Of a stretch of 62,245 nucleotides of DNA, positions 59,751 through 62,245 are shown piece after piece. A program made the position numbers and the translations under genes. The stretch's first letter is position 1. The number at the start of each line of letters is the position of its first letter. The notes beneath the pieces were generated by a model. It had not been told where the DNA came from, did not search any database, and saw only the letters and a list, made by a program, of their open reading frames with translations. Source of the stretch: an uncultured Clostridia bacterium (GTDB lineage: Bacteria; Bacillota; Clostridia; Oscillospirales; Oscillospiraceae); assembly GCA_932222125.1 (NCBI GenBank), contig CAKNZJ010000004.1:1-62245 (forward strand), written 5' to 3'.

Positions 59751-59846
59751 TGGAGTACCTCCACGGACCGGGATTCGCAACCAAATTGGATTTGCCTTAT
59801 CCGGCGCCGTTGTCTCATAGCGGCAGCCTGCCTATGCCGCCAAACC

Positions 59847-59875
59847 ATTATAATCAAGTCTGCCCCAAACCGCAA
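59847..59875 (-). promoter_or_regulatory. Sigma-A promoter of purA
   Basis: On the minus strand TTGCGG (59875-59870), 17 bases, TATAAT (59852-59847), about 97 bases before purA. The spacing and -35 are the same as those of the pheB promoter. Confidence 0.7.
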
Positions 59876-59904
59876 GTCTTTTCCACCCTTCTGCGGAATT
59901 TTTC

Positions 59905-59933
59905 TTTACTTTCTTAAAGTACGGTGTTAAAAT
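59905..59933 (+). promoter_or_regulatory. Promoter of the YerC-like regulator gene
   Basis: TTTACT (59905-59910), 17 bases, TAAAAT (59928-59933), divergent from purA. The gene begins about 93 bases on, with AAGGAGGCC upstream. Confidence 0.5.
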
Positions 59934-60026
59934 AAGCTCATTCCACTATGGTGGACATGGTTCTGATCCGCTCCAAAGCCTGTCAGAACCTGCGCCATTC
60001 ACTCGTTTATACAAGGAGGCCGTCCT

Positions 60027-60308
60027 ATGCAAAAGGATGATCAGAGCCTGTCGCTGCTGTACCAGGCCATCCTCTCCCTGCGGTCTGAGGAGGAGTGCGA
60101 CGCGTTTTTCCAGGACCTTTGCACCATATCGGAGCTTCGGGCCATGAGCCAACGGATGGAAGTGGCCGTGCTGTTGGATCAGGGGCTTATCTATAATGAT
60201 ATCCTTCAGCGCACCGGCGCGTCTAGTGCCACAATCAGCCGGGTAAACCGGGCCCTGCAATATGGTGCAAATGGCTATAAAGCCGTATTACCCCGGCTGT
60301 CTACATGA
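60027..60308 (+). CDS. YerC/YecD-family TrpR-like transcriptional regulator
   Basis: 93 residues, ACAAGGAGGCCGTCCT before ATG. It has the TrpR-superfamily helix-turn-helix: CTISELRAMSQRMEVAVLLD, then ILQRTGASSATISRVNRALQ. YerC-type proteins are small putative repressors of unresolved targets, found across Firmicutes. The methyltransferase gene's ATG overlaps its stop by 4 bases, and hslO follows, so the three form one transcript. Confidence 0.88.
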   Translation: MQKDDQSLSLLYQAILSLRSEEECDAFFQDLCTISELRAMSQRMEVAVLLDQGLIYNDILQRTGASSATISRVNRALQYGANGYKAVLPRLST

Positions 60309-61045
60309 TGGATTCTTACACCGTTCTGGCAAAATATTACGACCAGCTCACCACCGATGTAGGTTATGAGAACTGGGCCCGTTATATCCAGCGTCACTTC
60401 GCCCGGCTTGACCGCCCTGTCCGCCGAGTGGTAGAGCTGGCTTGCGGCACTGGCAGCCTCACCCATATCCTGGCTGAGCAGGGCTACCAGATGACCGCCG
60501 TGGACCTGTCCCCTGATATGCTGTCCCTGGCCGCCCAAAAGTGCCAAGGACAGCAGGTATTGTTCCTGTGCCAGGATATGTCTCGGCTGGCCCTGCTAGA
60601 GGAGCCGGACGCGGTTCTCTGCTGCCTGGACAGCCTCAATTATGTCACCCGCCCCGCCGCCTTACGCCGGACCTTTGCCCGGGTGCATCAGGCTCTGGCC
60701 CCTGGCGGGCTGTTTCTCTTTGACGTCAAGACTCCTCTGGCCCTGGAGCGAGCGGACGGCCAGGTCTACCTGGACGAAACGGAGGATCTGCTGTGTGTCT
60801 GGCGGGGCGAATACCATCCCCGGAGGCGTGTCTGCAGCTATGACCTGGACTTGTTTACCCTGGACAGCGATGGGCTCTGGCGCCGGGAAAGCGAGTATCA
60901 TGAGGAGTACGCCTACACCATGGATGAGCTAGAGGATTTTTTGGCCCAAGCGGGCTTTCACAGCATCAAACAATATGCCGATCAAAAGATGACCACCCCC
61001 AAGGAAGGGGCGGAACGAGTCTTTTTTACCGCTCATAAGGAGTGA
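60305..61045 (+). CDS. SAM-dependent methyltransferase, class I
   Basis: 246 residues from the overlapping ATG (60305; 60308 is equally possible). Motif I is VVELACGTGSLTHILAEQG, motif post-I MTAVDLSPDMLSLAAQK, and the acceptor-side loop has DAVLCCLDSLNYVT. This is the 'class I methyltransferase' group found beside yerC/hslO in other Clostridia; the substrate is not known. Translation is coupled to the yerC-like gene. Confidence 0.82.
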   Translation: MMDSYTVLAKYYDQLTTDVGYENWARYIQRHFARLDRPVRRVVELACGTGSLTHILAEQGYQMTAVDLSPDMLSLAAQKCQGQQVLFLCQDMSRLALLEEPDAVLCCLDSLNYVTRPAALRRTFARVHQALAPGGLFLFDVKTPLALERADGQVYLDETEDLLCVWRGEYHPRRRVCSYDLDLFTLDSDGLWRRESEYHEEYAYTMDELEDFLAQAGFHSIKQYADQKMTTPKEGAERVFFTAHKE

Positions 61046-61051
61046 TTATTG

Positions 61052-61933
61052 ATGGATCAGTTGGTCCGTATTATCGCCAAAGAGGCGCCCATTAAAGCTA
61101 TAGCCATCTCCGCCACCGGTCTGGTGGAGCGTTCTAGAGCCATCCATAACACCTGGCCAGTGGCTACAGCCGCTCTTGGGAGGCTGCTCATGGCCGCCTC
61201 CATGATAGGGGCCACCCTGAAAGAGAATGATGGCTCAGTCACCCTGCGCATACGGGGAAGCGGGCCTCTCGGCTCTCTGACCGCCGTGTCCGACAGCATG
61301 GGCAATGTGCGTGGCTACGTCCAAAATCCAGCCGTCGATGTCCCCCGGAAGGCGAAAGGGAAACTGGATGTGGGCGCTGCCGTGGGGTCGGAGGGAAACC
61401 TGACCGTCATCCGGGATCTTGGGCTGAAAGAACCATACATCGGCTCCGTTCAGCTGGTGGGAGGCGAGATTGCCGAAGACATAGCCGCCTACTATGCAGA
61501 GAGTGAGCAGGTGCCCACCGCCTGCGCCCTTGGGGTACTCATCGAGCCGGATCAACGTGTGCGAACCGCCGGCGGCTATCTTATCCAGCTTCTGCCTGGG
61601 GCTGATGACGAAATCATCTCTGCCATAGAGCGCGGTGTGGCCAGACTGGGAGCGGTGAGCGCCAAGCTGGATCAGGGCATTGGCCCCCTAGAACTGCTGA
61701 AAATGGTGCTATCTGACTTTGAATTGGAAGTTTTGGATAGGGCTCCAGTGGAGTACCGCTGCTACTGCTCCACGGAGCGAGTGAGCCGGGCCCTCATCAG
61801 CATGGGCCGGGACGAACTCACTGCCCTGATTCAGGAACAAGGCCGCGCAGAGCTCACCTGTCAGTTCTGTGACCGGGTGTACCGATTCTCCCCTGATCAG
61901 CTTCGCAAACTGTTGGAGGAAGCCAGCTCCTGA
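61052..61933 (+). CDS. hslO: Redox-regulated chaperone Hsp33
   Basis: 293 residues; ATG at 61052 with AAGGAG 9 bases upstream. N-terminal body DQLVRIIAKEAPIKAIAISA, SVTLRIRGSGPLGSLTAVSD, GYVQNPAVDVPRKAKGKLDV, and the C-terminal redox zinc site Cys-x-Cys plus Cys-x2-Cys (CYCS and CQFC). Hsp33 is activated by oxidative unfolding when these cysteines form disulfides. It is third in the yerC-methyltransferase-hslO transcript. Confidence 0.94.
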   Translation: MDQLVRIIAKEAPIKAIAISATGLVERSRAIHNTWPVATAALGRLLMAASMIGATLKENDGSVTLRIRGSGPLGSLTAVSDSMGNVRGYVQNPAVDVPRKAKGKLDVGAAVGSEGNLTVIRDLGLKEPYIGSVQLVGGEIAEDIAAYYAESEQVPTACALGVLIEPDQRVRTAGGYLIQLLPGADDEIISAIERGVARLGAVSAKLDQGIGPLELLKMVLSDFELEVLDRAPVEYRCYCSTERVSRALISMGRDELTALIQEQGRAELTCQFCDRVYRFSPDQLRKLLEEASS

Positions 61934-61997
61934 CTGTCTTATCCCATCCTGCCTCCCGGGGCATATTGGCTTTAAATAATAATTTCAAATTTCTCTA

Positions 61998-62027
61998 TTG
62001 ACATCTCTCCCCATCCTTTGCTATAAT
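61998..62027 (+). promoter_or_regulatory. Strong sigma-A promoter of the tRNA pair
   Basis: TTGACA (61998-62003) and TATAAT (62022-62027), both perfect hexamers with 18-base spacing. The tRNA-Val gene starts 34 bases after the -10 element. Confidence 0.9.
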
Positions 62028-62061
62028 AGGAAACGCCGTTCAGTGCAGTTGCAGTTGATTT

Positions 62062-62137
62062 GGGAGCATAGCTCAGCTGGGAGAGCACTTGCCTTACAAG
62101 CAAGGGGTCACAGGTTCGAGCCCTGTTGTTCCCACCA
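62062..62137 (+). tRNA. tRNA-Val (anticodon TAC)
   Basis: Full cloverleaf: acceptor GGGAGCA/TGTTCCC, anticodon stem CTTGC/GCAAG with loop CTTACAA (anticodon TAC, reading GTA/GTG), T stem CAGGTTCGAGCCCTG. Discriminator A, then encoded CCA. It is first in a two-tRNA transcript behind a consensus promoter. Confidence 0.95.
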
Positions 62138-62167
62138 TGCACTGTTCCAATTGGATAAGGAGTATGT

Positions 62168-62244
<77 letters not shown>

Positions 62245-62245
62245 C

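Noticed and set aside
61934..62061. CRISPR or other repeat array before the tRNAs
   Set aside because: No repeated unit occurs; the stretch is explained by the promoter and the tRNA leader.

Overview
The window reads as chromosome of a spore-forming Firmicute of class Clostridia, most like the Oscillospiraceae (Flavonifractor/Intestinimonas/Oscillibacter type). The grounds are a moderately high-GC sequence, TTGCAA/TTGACA-N17-TATAAT-type promoters, strong AAGGAGG ribosome sites, CotF-type spore coat genes, a TagO/MnaA/LCP envelope set, the murB-rapZ-glmR-whiA cluster, and a split PurH with an archaeal-type (PurO-like) IMP cyclohydrolase. The species cannot be named from sequence alone. Every function below is inferred from motifs; no searches were run.

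Left edge (1-1750): the 3' part of an FtsX-type ABC permease, about 600 bases with no firm gene, an intact tRNA-Thr(CGT) and, just beyond it, a tRNA-Thr(CGT) lacking its 3' third. This looks like the edge of an integrated element. 1.9-5.3 kb: two alpha/beta-hydrolase esterases plus an ATP-grasp ligase, then two small CotF-like coat genes behind a good SigG-type promoter. 5.4-9.1 kb: a response regulator, BcrAB-type ABC transporter and single-TM histidine kinase, a peptide-sensing/detoxification module. 9.1-14.8 kb: pdxK with an unknown gene and a zincin-like protein, a DUF3048 lipoprotein, a DUF378 protein, a trio of small unknown proteins, and an anchored LolA-like protein.

14.8-30.0 kb is a long leftward run of housekeeping genes: mnaA, tagO, trpS, rsfS, an LCP ligase, a nadD-yqeK fusion, yhbY, an ITPase gene, ftsY, smc, then lysC, hom and pheB. 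30.4-36.7 kb carries a class A PBP with an inserted CxxC/CxxC ribbon, a DUF1292 gene, a structured RNA (possibly 6S RNA), a PrsA-type foldase, a GNAT remnant beside a 24-bp perfect hairpin, and a PAP2 phosphatase. 36.9-40.3 kb holds a glycosyltransferase-CsaB fusion and a second glycosyltransferase, probably for a pyruvylated cell-wall polysaccharide.

40.4-48.3 kb is a purine operon, purE-C-F-M-N-(IMP cyclohydrolase)-(AICAR transformylase)-D, behind a leader with a small ORF and an attenuator-like hairpin. Its PurF-like protein has lost the N-terminal catalytic cysteine and the Asn-Gly oxyanion motif, yet keeps the PRPP loop and the Fe-S ligands. 48.4-59.8 kb runs leftward again: cls, dnaE, whiA-glmR-rapZ-murB, a Cys-rich unknown gene and purA. 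60.0-62.2 kb runs rightward: a YerC/TrpR-like regulator, a methyltransferase, hslO, and a strong promoter driving tRNA-Val(TAC) and tRNA-Asp(GTC).

The observations most worth following are the glutaminase-dead PurF inside the de novo operon, the zinc-ribbon PBP, the purE attenuator leader, the esterase/ATP-grasp cluster, and the tRNA-Thr replacement at the element edge.
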